Below, piece after piece: positions 20,786 to 31,950 of a stretch of 64,000 nucleotides of DNA. The notes beneath the pieces are model-generated. The model saw nothing but the letters and a program-made list of their open reading frames with translations. It made no database searches and was not told the DNA's origin. The stretch covers positions 54,622,955-54,686,954 of the forward strand of contig JAYGXS010000001.1 in the NCBI GenBank assembly GCA_036362985.1, given 5' to 3'. Numbering within the stretch: the stretch's first letter is position 1; every line of letters begins with the position of its first letter. A program made the translations under genes and the position numbers. The DNA comes from Ligula intestinalis. Lineage: Eukaryota; Platyhelminthes; Cestoda; Diphyllobothriidea; Diphyllobothriidae.

Positions 20786-23779
20786 AAAAATCGATCAGCT
20801 CAAGGCCAACACGCACAGCCACAACTTTTAACTAGCTGATCGATAAAGTCAGTATTCGCTTCGACCAATGACAGCATGCCCAATAGATCCAGCTGTCTGA
20901 AACGTCAACAACTCCAAAAAATTTATTCTGGTGAGCAAAAAATGAATTCTTATTCTTATCTCGGACATAGTTCGCGTTGGCCAATTAGCGCCCGTGTTAG
21001 ATAGTCATTGATTTTTCTACCTATTCAATTTCCCTTGCAAATGTTTGGTCTGATGAAGAGTTGCTAAAAACAATTGTTTGCCAAAATACACTTTGGTTTA
21101 AAAAAGTGCACCTTTATCCCAACGAAGATTAATGTACCAATGCTGAATAATCGTATGAACATTGGTGCCCCGGTTCAAATGTCTAAAGGACGAATCCAAT
21201 CATAAAATAATTGTAATTCAATCGTGTCAGATGACTTTCAAACAAAAATGCTGCTCTAAAAACCTAGCAAGTTCTAAAAACTATAAAAATAAGCATTTCA
21301 GAGAACATATGTATAAAGCAATCAAGTGAAGATTAGGCCAGCTGCTGTCTGTAAGTTTTGCCACTTGTGAAAATTATTTTATTTCGTTGTTTTCGCTTGA
21401 AACCTTACTGCATCTTAAGTAAGCAACAGGTTTGGCTTAAATGACTGTTTCAAGAACATCAACAACCATCTGGAAATAGCGTGCAAAATAGAGACTCTGT
21501 AAATGTGCAAAGTTTACGAACGTGATTTGATAGTGGGTGATTAAGGGTAAGTTGCTGAAGCCAGGATCCTCGGCATGCGTTGTAGATAAAGTCCTGAATG
21601 CAAATATGTCCATGTGATATCAGAGGAACATCGAGGCTTGTGATTGGGTTCTTAAAATAGCACAAGTCGTAGCTATCCCATCTCCAAAACGTTTTCTTCT
21701 TCCAGTACCGACAGATGGCTGTAAAGTTTGCTCAGCGATCAACGAGAGCTCTGTTTTGCTCTGAAATGCATTACGAATAAAGTCTGACTTGCGGAATAAA
21801 TAGTGCTGATAAAACCTTAATAAATCGGGTTTTCTGCAAGTTAAATGAGTAATTAGTAGTCAGAACCGTGAGACGTGCAACCATTTACGCAATCGACTTA
21901 CGAACACACATAATGGAAGATATCTAGTATCTTTGTAAGCTAAAATGTTTAAGAAACGAACCTTACAGTTCTGCAGGCTCTTAGAAGAGCAAAAATGATA
22001 TTAAGACTGGGGTACAACAGAAAGGCCGTGTTGTTGGGTTGTATAAGCTGGAACGTACTTCGGTATAGCGATCGAACTTGGATTTATGGTCTGTGCACTT
22101 CTTCTTTCTCAACTAGAACCGTTTTCTATTTGGAATGATCCTCAATAACTTTCATTTCAAAATGAAGATATTCGTATAGGGTTCCCTCAGAATATTTGTA
22201 AATTTTTGTAAGCTGACGCTCGAAAACCATAAATTAAGAAATTCAATCAGTAAACTTGCATTTATCTTCAAAGTCTCTTCCCAGGAATTTGTCGGCATTA
22301 TCAAGCCATCACTCCCAGAACTTCTGATTTTTACTCAAAGTGAAAATGACTGGTAGGTGGCTGAATTATATATCTTCGCCTGGAAATAAGTCCATTTCTT
22401 TTTTAAGAAAAGTCCTTTGCTTTTGACTTCAAGCCAGAGACTCACCAATCGATTGCAAAGAATGCACGGACTTCAAAGTCCTATGCGATGCTTCTGTTCG
22501 TCGGCCTTGTAATTAATCCAAACACTTTTATCGACTGTTTTGCCGTTTTTTGAAAAGCAAACGTTCACGCTAGCACAAGGGTATATAACGGACTCAGAGT
22601 CAAAAAAAGCTTTAAAACTTTGCAACGTGAATATCTAGTAAAGAGGAATGGCTGATGACAATAAGGGACAAATAGGCTTTGTTGCTGACTTAAGTACTAG
22701 CAAAATCAGTTTTTCGAAGCGTCTTGGTCCAAGATACTAAAATATTTCAGAACGATTTCCGGATATAAAGCCGAAAACTTGAGCATCACAGGAGTTCGAG
22801 TGATATCGTATCCAGATTTTGCTAACCGTAAAGTTCTAAAAGCACATAAGCATATTTAAAAAAGCTTTGCACCATCTTCAGCCCTACGGTCACTCCTCGT
22901 CCTTCAATCCGGTTGGATGCCCGTCATAGGACAGCAGGTTGATGCTAAGCGCTCATTTACGGCCGCATAATTTTGTCCTAATCAGGAAAGTTTCGATTCT
23001 GTAATGATTTATTATCTGCGAACTAAACCAGATGAGGGTAGGTAGTGTGTTTCTGCCCCCAGACCTGGTAGCTCTTGCGCTCAGTTCCATTATTTATCTC
23101 TCTTACAATGAGGAAGTCTTGCAGAGAGGACGAAATGCAATCGGGTATGTGCCCCAGGGCGACTCTAGTTATCTTTCTAATGTATCAAATTCGTGGCCCA
23201 TACGGTTGTTTGGTAATCGTCTGTAAGTAATTTTGAAACCTCTGCTAGGGTAGACTAATCACGCTATCAGCAAATTGATCTTGGCTTATAGACTCAAAAC
23301 ATGCGTTCAAAAGATGAGATGAAACAAATGCCGGCAGGGATGGTCCCTTAAAAGAGACGCTAGAAGAGGAATGGTCTGCAATGTAGGTGAATATGTGCTA
23401 AATCCAACGGGAACTATGGTTAAGCATAAAATCAGATCAAGGGTTCCCTTGGTGTCCACTTCCCAGATTTCCACGCTCTTCACAAGTAACCTTGGCCACT
23501 CCAGTAGACAGGGACGTTGAACTGACTTTAGATTATACAGTGGCTGATCGACCGGAAAGGATGACAACTCCGGCTGGCCAGGAACTGGTCTACTGTAAGG
23601 TAGGCATCACGACTCCAAGCAAGGACGAGTAAACGAAGAGGAGGAGAATGCTGGTTGCAGTTTCATTTGAGTCAGTCTTCCAAGGGCAGCACATAAGGAG
23701 ACTGAGGGCACTTTTGCCATCTAGAACTACGTCGAGAGCCAGCGGCCCGGCCTTCTGGTGGGAAGTAGCGTCCATCGTT
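20786..23779. other. 3-kb AT-rich spacer, no gene seen
   Basis: No supported coding block. A GATGAAGAGTTGCTAAAAACAATTGTTTGCC string near 21053 resembles the end motif of the palindrome at 59769-60181 and may be an element relic. 23440-23780 may be a decayed 5' part of the LINE that follows. Confidence 0.4.
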
Positions 23780-26490
23780 GACAACTACATGATGCAAGAT
23801 TCACGATCATTATTACTCTCTTCTTGTGTTCACCCGCTGAAAAACCGGGATTTGAAGGGCACATTCCACAAATATCTATACGGGCTTCTCGTGATTGTGT
23901 CAGAGCAAGACAAAGTGACATTCTTTGGTAAATATAATGTTCAAGTCGGTAAAAATGGGAAATATTGGAAGGAGTTCTACTCGCTGCCAATCCGGCAGTG
24001 GCCCTATCAATGACCTCTTTCCCCTACAGCTCCACACAGAGCAAAACTACCTCTCACTAACTCATTTTTCTACTTTCCATACCGGGAGAAGACAACTTAG
24101 ATAAACACTCACCACGTCACGAACGGTAGCTGGAGTGCGTAATATCCATTAATCGAAATGATTGTGCTATACTGATGAAAATCAAAGCTGCCAAAAATTG
24201 AATAGCCGTTTTATATTTCCAACGGCAAACTCACCAGGTCACGGCCTCAAGCTAAAATGATACCAGCTAAATTAACTGCTGTATTATTGGGTACGACTAA
24301 TTGGTAGTTAAAATGTTATACGCCTCAAAATCGAAGAGGTGCCGTAGGGAGCCGCAGAATTTCGTTCAGGACGTCGCTATGGAAGTCCTCGGTAATACAG
24401 ATTGGCAGCACTGAAAGTGAGTCGATGAAAAATACAAAATCGGAGGGCCATTGTCAAAGAAGCAAAAATAACACGGACCAATTTTACGGCAATATGACTA
24501 TCGTTTGTAAATCCACACATTTTAGGATGCCCTGATTCGCTACAACAGAAAGGGAGAGAGAGATGGAATTGACTGATTAACGTGGAAGGCTGAAGAGAGC
24601 TATGGATTTGTGGACTGCAGTAAAATAGAGTATTTTCAAGCTGCTATCAAGGCAGTCAACGGTTTTTAAGCTCGGAGGACTGGCTCCTGTTCAACCAGAA
24701 ATGGGCAACCCCACTAACAGAGAAGGCATGGAGTCTATCGTCCTGTACCGCGCAACTTGATGGCGTCTGCGGTCTCCAGTCCACAGTCTGCAAAGAAACC
24801 GTCAATAGAATTTCTCAAGTCGCCACCTGTGCCAACGGTGTGAGTCCGTGTTCTCTATGGATGACAGTCATCGTAGTGTAACTATTTTTAACGTAAAAAT
24901 GCACAAAGAGTCGATGGAACTCTAGAATAAATTAAAAAGTAAGACAGCCCGTAAAGCACGAACAAGTAAATTTTGCTGTTGCCAGGAATGAGCCCTTCCT
25001 GGGCACACTTCTCAGGGCCTCACGGAAGTCACCACCGCGCATACATCTGAATGTCATGGAAATCGGCAAATGTATAACACACCTAGATACATCTCCCTTC
25101 TCAGCATTGGGGAACAGTCTTCGTTTGTGTCTTACTCAATCAGCCGAACACACATTTGGAAAAGGACCGTCTTTGAAAAGCAAACTGTGAACTTGGAAAA
25201 CACCTTGGAGCTGCGAAGTTATTTTCCCCGTCTATCAACTCCAGGAAATGTGCCCTTAAATATGGACTACCGTCTATAGTAACTTCCGTGGATCTGACAA
25301 GGGCTTTCGACATAGTGAATAATAATGGACTTTGGCGTATCATGCTGGAACTGGTATGTCCAGAACAATTCACACAACTGGTAAGACAGCTAGACAATGG
25401 GAGTACGACAAGCTTAGCAAACAACGGGACAATTTATGAAACATTTAAGATAAGAAACGGGAGAAAACAGAACCACACACTGAGTTTCATCATGCGTAGT
25501 TTCATGCTTTCTACTATGCTAATGGACATTATCCTTAAAAAAATTTGTCAGGAATCAATTCCACCAACTGAACTGAAGAAAAGCCACAGTATTCGACGCA
25601 TAAAGACAAATACGAGGCTTTCCATGGCCAGTACCCAATGTCTCATGTTCGTTAATAAATGCACGGTGGACACCACAACAGAAAAGAACATATAGCAAAA
25701 TTTGGAGCCCTCGTCTCCCACTACTCCAACTTCCGTTGATCATTAGCCAGGCGTAGACACTAGTCATGCAATAAACTGTGAGAAAAGATGTCCAAAAAGC
25801 TCCCGTAAAGGCAGTGAACAATTTCAAATACCCATGGAGCAAAATCTTATGAAAAATCAAGGCCAATGGTGAACTAGCCAGCCGGACTTCCAAAGCCAAA
25901 TCTGCCTTCAAAAGACCACACCATTCCTTTATGAATCCACACGGCATCATCCTTAACGTGAGACTGTGTATTTGCAGGAGTTTGTTCCTGAGAAACTTCC
26001 TATACGAGTCGGTGACGTGTCCTATGTGCGAAAGTCTTGAAAGTATACGCCACCATTTGCACCTGAGATACGTCCAGGAGATACTGAAAGTGAACTGTCA
26101 GAAAAGGATCCACATCACTGAGATCTGAGAAGGAAACGGTGCTCTCAGTATGAAGGCCATGCTGATGGCGAAAAACTGTCAGCGTGCGACGACATCGTGA
26201 AGATAAATGGGAAGACCTTTTAACGAGCACTAAACATGTTATCGCCGCCACGTCTACAGCCCCATCTTGCTCCTACTGTCATCGTACATTTAAATCATGC
26301 ATCAGCCTACTTAATAACTTGCGATTTCATCCACTGAGCCCAGCAAGCCGGCGACCAGACCTTCAGAAGACATCCACTACACACACAAGCTCGAACTACC
26401 ACGTTGTGCCAGGATATTTGGATATTGTATTTACCTATGCAGCCACGTGCGTCTGCACGAAACCTTCCAGTAAAAGAATACAATTGTGAC
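23780..26490 (+). pseudogene. jockey-like LINE (EN-RT-zinc finger), heavily decayed
   Basis: Scattered frames line up in order with the EN-RT polyprotein of flatworm jockey-like LINEs. About 23800-23960 is the endonuclease piece (VTFFGKYNVQVG for the usual LGDFNARVG). About 24340-24410 is a linker (EVLGNTDWQH), about 25070-25100 is YISLLSIG for RGISLLNIAGK, and 25288-25380 is RT motif A (VDLTRAFDIVNNNGLWRIML). 25620-25690 is motif C as CLMFVNKCTVDTTTE, where the usual LLFADD has lost both aspartates. About 26265-26330 and 26400-26460 are zinc-finger relics (CSYCHRTF.. and CARIFGYCIYL..). Many stops and shifts exist. The intact protein would copy its RNA at nicked chromosomal DNA. The 43335-44093 fragment is a younger relative. 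Confidence 0.85.
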
Positions 26491-26999
26491 CCATTATCTC
26501 ACTTTGCCCTATTTTCACGTAAAAACATCCATAAGATGTAATGAGCCTATTTCAGAACACCTGCATAAATCTCAACTACCTATGCCCTTCTCCTAGAGCA
26601 AGCCTACGATTTGCTTTTACACCACAGGCATGGCGAGTAATACATCGCATGTCGGGACATGCGTGTATTCTAATATATCTTGGAAAACGCAGTTGATATT
26701 CGGTCGCGTGTGGTACACGCAGACAGACTGCTCAACTTTATAAATAACTGCGTTCATCCTGTGCACTACTCGACTGGGAATGGTAGAAGTAGGAGAACGA
26801 GAGGCCAACAATAGGAAATCCACCTTCAAGGCCTATCATATTCTTCAATATAAGAGACCTGACTTGCTTGATTCCACCACCGCCGCTTAATGTCATGATC
26901 GAAATGTTGCTAACTGGCGGCATAACCCGGTCCTTCTGAAGACTGAGGACCAGCTGACAGAAACGAACAGAAGAGTTCCTGGAGGCGCTTAAGGAGGTA
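26491..26999. other. spacer after the LINE relic
   Basis: Probably includes the decayed LINE 3' end. No coding block recognised. Confidence 0.4.
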
Positions 27000-27178
27000 A
27001 AGATGCGATCGCTGGAACAAGAAGTTTATTGGCCACTAGGGACTATAAATACTGTGCACTTTGTACTTCTATGATAATTATCTGCGACTGTCTCTGACAA
27101 TGTTTTGGACTGAGACCCCTAGACACCAGGCCCATAAACTTCTGGTTACAACGATAGAATCTTCATCTTCTGAAGCAA
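27000..27178. repeat. small foldback with Penelope-type arms
   Basis: The left arm (27001-27045: AGATGCGATCGCTGGAACAA..AAGTTTATTGG..CTAGGGAC) matches the reverse complement of 27118-27175 (GAAGATTCTATCGTTG..CAGAAGTTTATGGG..GTCTAGGGG). The spacer is about 70 bp. The arm starts with the same ATCGCTGGAACAAGA string as the other Penelope-type arms here. Confidence 0.65.
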
Positions 27179-30100
27179 GGATCAAGTTACATGGTGCCTT
27201 TTTTACGTAGTTTTTACCCAACTTCTTCTTACGCCTCTGAAATTCGATTCATCCACCAAAAAACTGGTATACTATCTGAGCCCACGTCGTGCGTGACCGG
27301 CGCAGGCGTAGTATTCATTTTTGTCGACCACTGCGCTTACACCAAACTCTGATCGTTTGGACATTGTTTCGTCAACGTAGAAAGACGGGTGCGAAAAGAC
27401 AGAGTTTGGTAGATACCGCCAAAGTCTGCCTAAATATAAAATAATTAACGTCTAAGCTATCACTGCCCCATCTCCCTGGGACAAGCAGTAGACGTCAGCG
27501 GTTGCAACGATGGAGATGTTCATACATTATTCATTGCTTGTTAAAATAAAGTCAAAATCTGGAGGAGTAGTATCAAATTTCTATTACGGCATTGACCACG
27601 CACGAAGAAGTAAAGTTCTCGCAACGGAAATAATGAGGCAAATTCAACTCAGCATCAGTCGATATATCTTGTGATTGAGTAATTAGTTCTTAATAACGCA
27701 ATGAAGGTAAAGTTCGTAAGTTTATGCTAAAAACTTTGAATGGGATAAAACAGTTATATTTTTAACTTCCATACGAACCGGTAAGTTAAAACGTATATTT
27801 TATAAATGACACCATGAGTACTATTTTTAAAATGAAGACCTCGTTTGCAAACCCAGACACTTATAACGAAAAGATGACTCACTCGTTAGTACCATTTTTA
27901 TTTTTGTTTTTCGATTTGATTCATATTACTTTGTAGGAAAGGGCAAAATTACCACTGACTCTGAGCTACATATTTAGTAAAAAAGGACCTTTGAGTTAGG
28001 ATATGATTTCAGTTTTGCAATCAAAATTGCCTAGCATTTTCGATTTAATCATCTTAAACTTCGAGAAAACTCTCTTGAGTCCTGTTTGTTTAATTTTACC
28101 TAGGGGTTGACAGGTGCGTTCGGTTGATGTAGAACAATCAGAGGGAATTACTTGTGCCCTGACTCATGGCTTATTCAACACAGCATTTGATAAGAATTTT
28201 AAAATGGTATCGTTGGTATTGACTCGTCTAGACTATAAACTCCTAAAATTGACGATCGGGAGTATCTTTCAAAAATAATTCTTTTTATAGCTTTCTTAGG
28301 TTAACTAAGTCAACACTGCACCTAGAATGTATACAGTTTGGTGAGTGCTGAATGCGAAAGTCATATGGAAAATGAACTTGATAGTTTGGTCTAGTTATTT
28401 TGATTCTCTGAGTAGATTTAATCCTGTGAAAGCGTTTAAGCTAGGAAAATTGCTTTTTAGTTAAGGTTATTCAGGGCAGTGTATATTAATTTGGGCGAAA
28501 TTGGGAGTCGTGTCATACCAAAGAAATTTCCAACGGCAAAAGCAAGCTTCTTATTAATATGCATTATCATTTGAAAGATTTCTAAAATAAGTACAGAACC
28601 GGAAAAGTTTACCTGGAATTTTTCAGATGCAGGTGAGGCGAAGTTTAAGGAATCGCATTTATTTTCAGAATCAGAAAAAGATTTATGCTGTTAAAATTAT
28701 GTTAAGCTAAAATGTGAAGTATTTTCTTCAAAATATGGTAGCAAAAAGTATTGGTCACATTTTCTCTTACCGCATCGCCTAAATGGGACATAAGCAAAGT
28801 GTTCATGTATGTTACCGTGAAGGCAATTTTTTACGTCTCCGGAACATGCGGACTATCGAGAAAATTTTATTTTTCTTAACAAGCACTTTATACTGTTTTA
28901 TATTTCGTTTAGGTTTTAAATGTGCCTAATGCTCTGCACTATTGTTTTCAAGTTTTCGTAAAAGCGTTCACGTTGGTAGGCAAATCATGCTCCAAATTTT
29001 ACTAAATTAGGCATTTTTCATGCAGTACTTGCCATTTTGCATAAGCAGGTGATTTACCAATACATTTGTAATGCATTTGGGTGGGATGGCTGAATGTTAA
29101 TGTCAAAGATACTCAGAAATTACCTTCGCTTTTCTGGCAACTATGTCGGGAATACTTCCTGAAGCAGGTTAAAATTCAAAGAAGTGACATGAAATGAATG
29201 GAATAAGACAGCGGTCTTTCTAAGGACTAAGTTGCAATACTTGAATTTTCGGTAAATGCTTTTAATAAATCCCTTATTTTAAAGCTTTCACATAAAAATC
29301 TAACAAAATCTATATTTATGAACCATATCTTGCAAACACAGAAAATCGTCGAAAATGTGTTGAAATTCAAAGACCAATTTTGTAAATTATTGCAATTAAA
29401 TAAAGGCAGTATATCTAAAAAGTTTTGAATAACGAAAAAAGTCTATGGTATGAAGAAAAGATTTTAATTTATTCTTCTAAGTCATAGCTATTTTTACGTC
29501 TGATTGAATTGAGTGTTATAAAGAAAAAGTTGGTTTTCTTTACAAGAATTTGATATTTCTTATATTTATTTGAAGTAACAAGTTTGCGTAAGGTTGTTCA
29601 TTACTATTTCCACGTTTTCGTAGATGCGTTAATTCCAGTTTGCGAGTGACTATCAGTCTTTCACAAACTTCGGCGTATTACACAACTTATGCACAATGTC
29701 GTTCGATCCTAACATTTAGGAAAATGGTATTAACTGCACTTTATTAAATGACGTGCAAGCTGCTATGCTCCGTTGCCGGAAGATGATACTTATTTCATTT
29801 ATAACTGACAATCGATTAATTCGATTTTGAAAATCCTTCTTGAAAGATGCTTCAAAGCGTAAGTTTTACGTCTTTCAGTCCTGAAACCTGAAAAGGACAT
29901 TAACTATTCTTAATTAAATAACGTTCAAATGGAAATGTTCTCCTCCCGGAGTGAAAGTTTATTTCGTTTCTTTATTCTATTTCAAAACAATTGCCTCCTA
30001 ATTGTAAGTTTTGACACTTTTAAGACTATTATATGGTTAGTTTTGCATTTTATCTTTTCGTCAATAATATAACGGAGGTTGATCATGGTATAAATCACAG

Positions 30101-30990
30101 TAGGCCGCCAGGGGCCATTCGATTGGATGTAATTTTCCTATTATTAAGAACTTAGAAAAGCAACACCTTTAGGTTATTATTCAGTAGCTTTCAGTCGTAC
30201 GTTGAACGTGAGTTCTTTAACGGCATGCTTCCGCAACACCAAAATAGTATTTGACAGAGAGAAGTACGATATCACTAATTGATATGTTTCTTCCGACGTA
30301 CTTCAGCGTGCCTTTGTTTAAAATATTTAAAATAATCCTTTAATATCTGCCATTAATTTTACGCATTTGGCCATTAACACTTATTTCCAGACTGACTCAC
30401 CTTCACTGCCAAAACAGTAGGCGTACTAGAGGCTAAACTTGCAGTATTACGGATAACTAAACCCGTTTGGACGTGTGTCTCACATGCCGCAGCAGAGGCA
30501 TGATTTCTTCCGAGACATCGACTGCTTTGTGGACAGTAAGCCGGCGAGCTAAATAAATATTTTTTCAAGTTGACCAGCAATATGTGCGGGTGCTCATATT
30601 GAATGAGCCAGGGTCAACCCAAACGCACCGGATGCGTTCAGACGTTCTACTTCTAACATAATATAGTCATTTTTGTCCACAGTGATCAGACGTTTTCAAA
30701 GATTGCCTGTTCTAAGTCTGTTTTTTCATTATTATATTGACGTTCTGCAGCTGTCAGCTCCAGATTCTCAAGGAAATCTCTGCTGCCATGGGCGGTTTTG
30801 AAAGCACCGAAGGTACCTGAGGTGAAGATCGATGCATTTTTGACTTTGGCAATGCCCACAGTCAAGGTCTCTGTCACACAGCAACATTGCATCTACCCTG
30901 CATTTATTTTTTTGAGATCTGCGTGTTCTAAACGTTGTTTCATACTCCTTAAGTGATCAGTTGATGCACAAAAACCGTCTTAAAAACACA
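27179..30990. other. 3.8-kb AT-rich block, no recognised gene
   Basis: Very AT-rich between about 27600 and 30350, almost free of open frames over 60 codons. It holds diverged internal repeats (listed next). 30990-30370 lies just downstream of the cadherin stop on the minus strand and may be its 3' UTR. Confidence 0.5.
28820..29660 (+). repeat. diverged long-period direct repeat (about 661 bp)
   Basis: Strings in about 28820-28990 recur in the same order about 661 bp later: TTTTTTACGTCT (28827) and TTTTTACGTCT (29491), TTTTCTTAACAAG and TTTCTTTACAAG, and CACTATTGTTTTCAAGTTTTCGTA (28938-28960) and CATTACTATTTCCACGTTTTCGTA (about 29598-29621). A shorter related pair is at 29712-29800 and 29890-29975. 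It looks like an old tandem duplication or decayed satellite. Confidence 0.45.
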
Positions 30991-30996
30991 CTCTAC

Positions 30997-31002
30997 TTTA
31001 TT
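30997..31002 (-). promoter_or_regulatory. candidate polyadenylation signal
   Basis: AATAAA on the minus strand about 75 bases beyond the cadherin stop codon, in the right orientation to end that transcript. AATAAA is common in AT-rich DNA, so this is only a candidate. Confidence 0.35.
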
Positions 31003-31074
31003 TTTCATTAGCAGCAAATATGAGTGCAAAATACAGTATGAATAACGTGGTCTTGATGCCTGTTCCAGGAGTAG

Positions 31075-31950
31075 CTAAACAAAACTGGAGTGGTGAGCGC
31101 TCGCTTTGGCATACATGAATCCGATATCTCTGCGGGTTACCTCGCTACTGCTCGGAGTGCTCTGATCCTTCATGCTTTGGTCCACTAATTCGGTTGGTCT
31201 AGTAATACACCCAGTGCCGGCGGAACCTTCATTCACAGGCACCTCTGTATCCTCTTCCTCTTCCTCCCTTTCAGCCTCATTATTTCCCATTGAAAGGACC
31301 TCTAGGTTAAAGGTAACTTTGGGGTCGCAGGAATCAGTCCTGTATCGCTTGCCCCCAGTAGCACTATCGCGGTGAGGTGGAGGGCCCTTTGGGAGGGTCA
31401 GGGGGTCTAGAGTTTGATAGGCCTCTGTAGCGACGTAGAAGGTAGGGTTTGCCGTGGACCGCATCTCCTCACCTTCGTACTGGTTCAGGGTAAGAATTCG
31501 ATTTGTGGACGCCTTGCGTATTGCTGGCTGTGACCGATTGCCCATGTCCAGCTTCGTAACGGTCAAATGCGACTCAGAAAAGTCTGATGGTGGTGCATGC
31601 AGAGTGGCTACGAGGAGAGGCGTTCTCGGGCTAGACCCATAGAGCTGTTTGGATGAAACATTCGTAGTACTACTGTTGTTTGGAAAGGTTGGCATGGAGG
31701 TCAGGTAGTGAGCTGGTATAGAACCAATCTCATTGGTCATGAGGAAGTTAGCGTTGAAGCCGTTGTTATTATTGTTGACTTCATTGAAGGGGGGTGAAAT
31801 CTCGTAGGTACCTTCGCGTAAAGTCTGCTTGTTATGCTGAGACGCCGGGGTCTGTTTTTGTTCCATGTAAAAGACTTCCTCTGGAAAGCAGTCACCCAGG
31901 GTGTTGTAATCGTTTATGCGAGCTTGATTTGGGTGTGGTAAGGCAGATGT
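31075..31950 (-). CDS. protocadherin-like gene, cytoplasmic-tail terminal exon
   Basis: This is a 291-codon open block plus stop. It starts at an acceptor TTTTTCATCTTCAG (exon from 31950, TSALPHPNQARINDY..). The peptide is a disordered, Ser/Thr/Pro/Asn-rich tail with an Asn run (about residues 58-62), an acidic stretch EREEEEEDTE (about 235-245) and a C-terminal AHHSSFV. The last four residues SSFV fit a class I PDZ ligand (S/T at -2, hydrophobic at 0). No catenin-binding motif of classical cadherins is seen, which suits a protocadherin. Position and strand place it downstream of the membrane exon at 36865-37186. However, that exon ends in phase 1 and this one must start in phase 0, so one short exon is probably missing between them. 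Function inferred: docking of intracellular scaffold proteins. Confidence 0.82.
   Translation of the reverse strand, partial: TSALPHPNQARINDYNTLGDCFPEEVFYMEQKQTPASQHNKQTLREGTYEISPPFNEVNNNNNGFNANFLMTNEIGSIPAHYLTSMPTFPNNSSTTNVSSKQLYGSSPRTPLLVATLHAPPSDFSESHLTVTKLDMGNRSQPAIRKASTNRILTLNQYEGEEMRSTANPTFYVATEAYQTLDPLTLPKGPPPHRDSATGGKRYRTDSCDPKVTFNLEVLSMGNNEAEREEEEEDTEVPVNEGSAGTGCITRPTELVDQSMKDQSTPSSSEVTRRDIGFMYAKASAHHSSFV

Noticed and set aside
30686..30892. Short open frame just beyond the cadherin stop (minus strand)
   Set aside because: It looks mildly protein-like but lies where the 3' UTR is expected, with no splice signals or recognisable domain.
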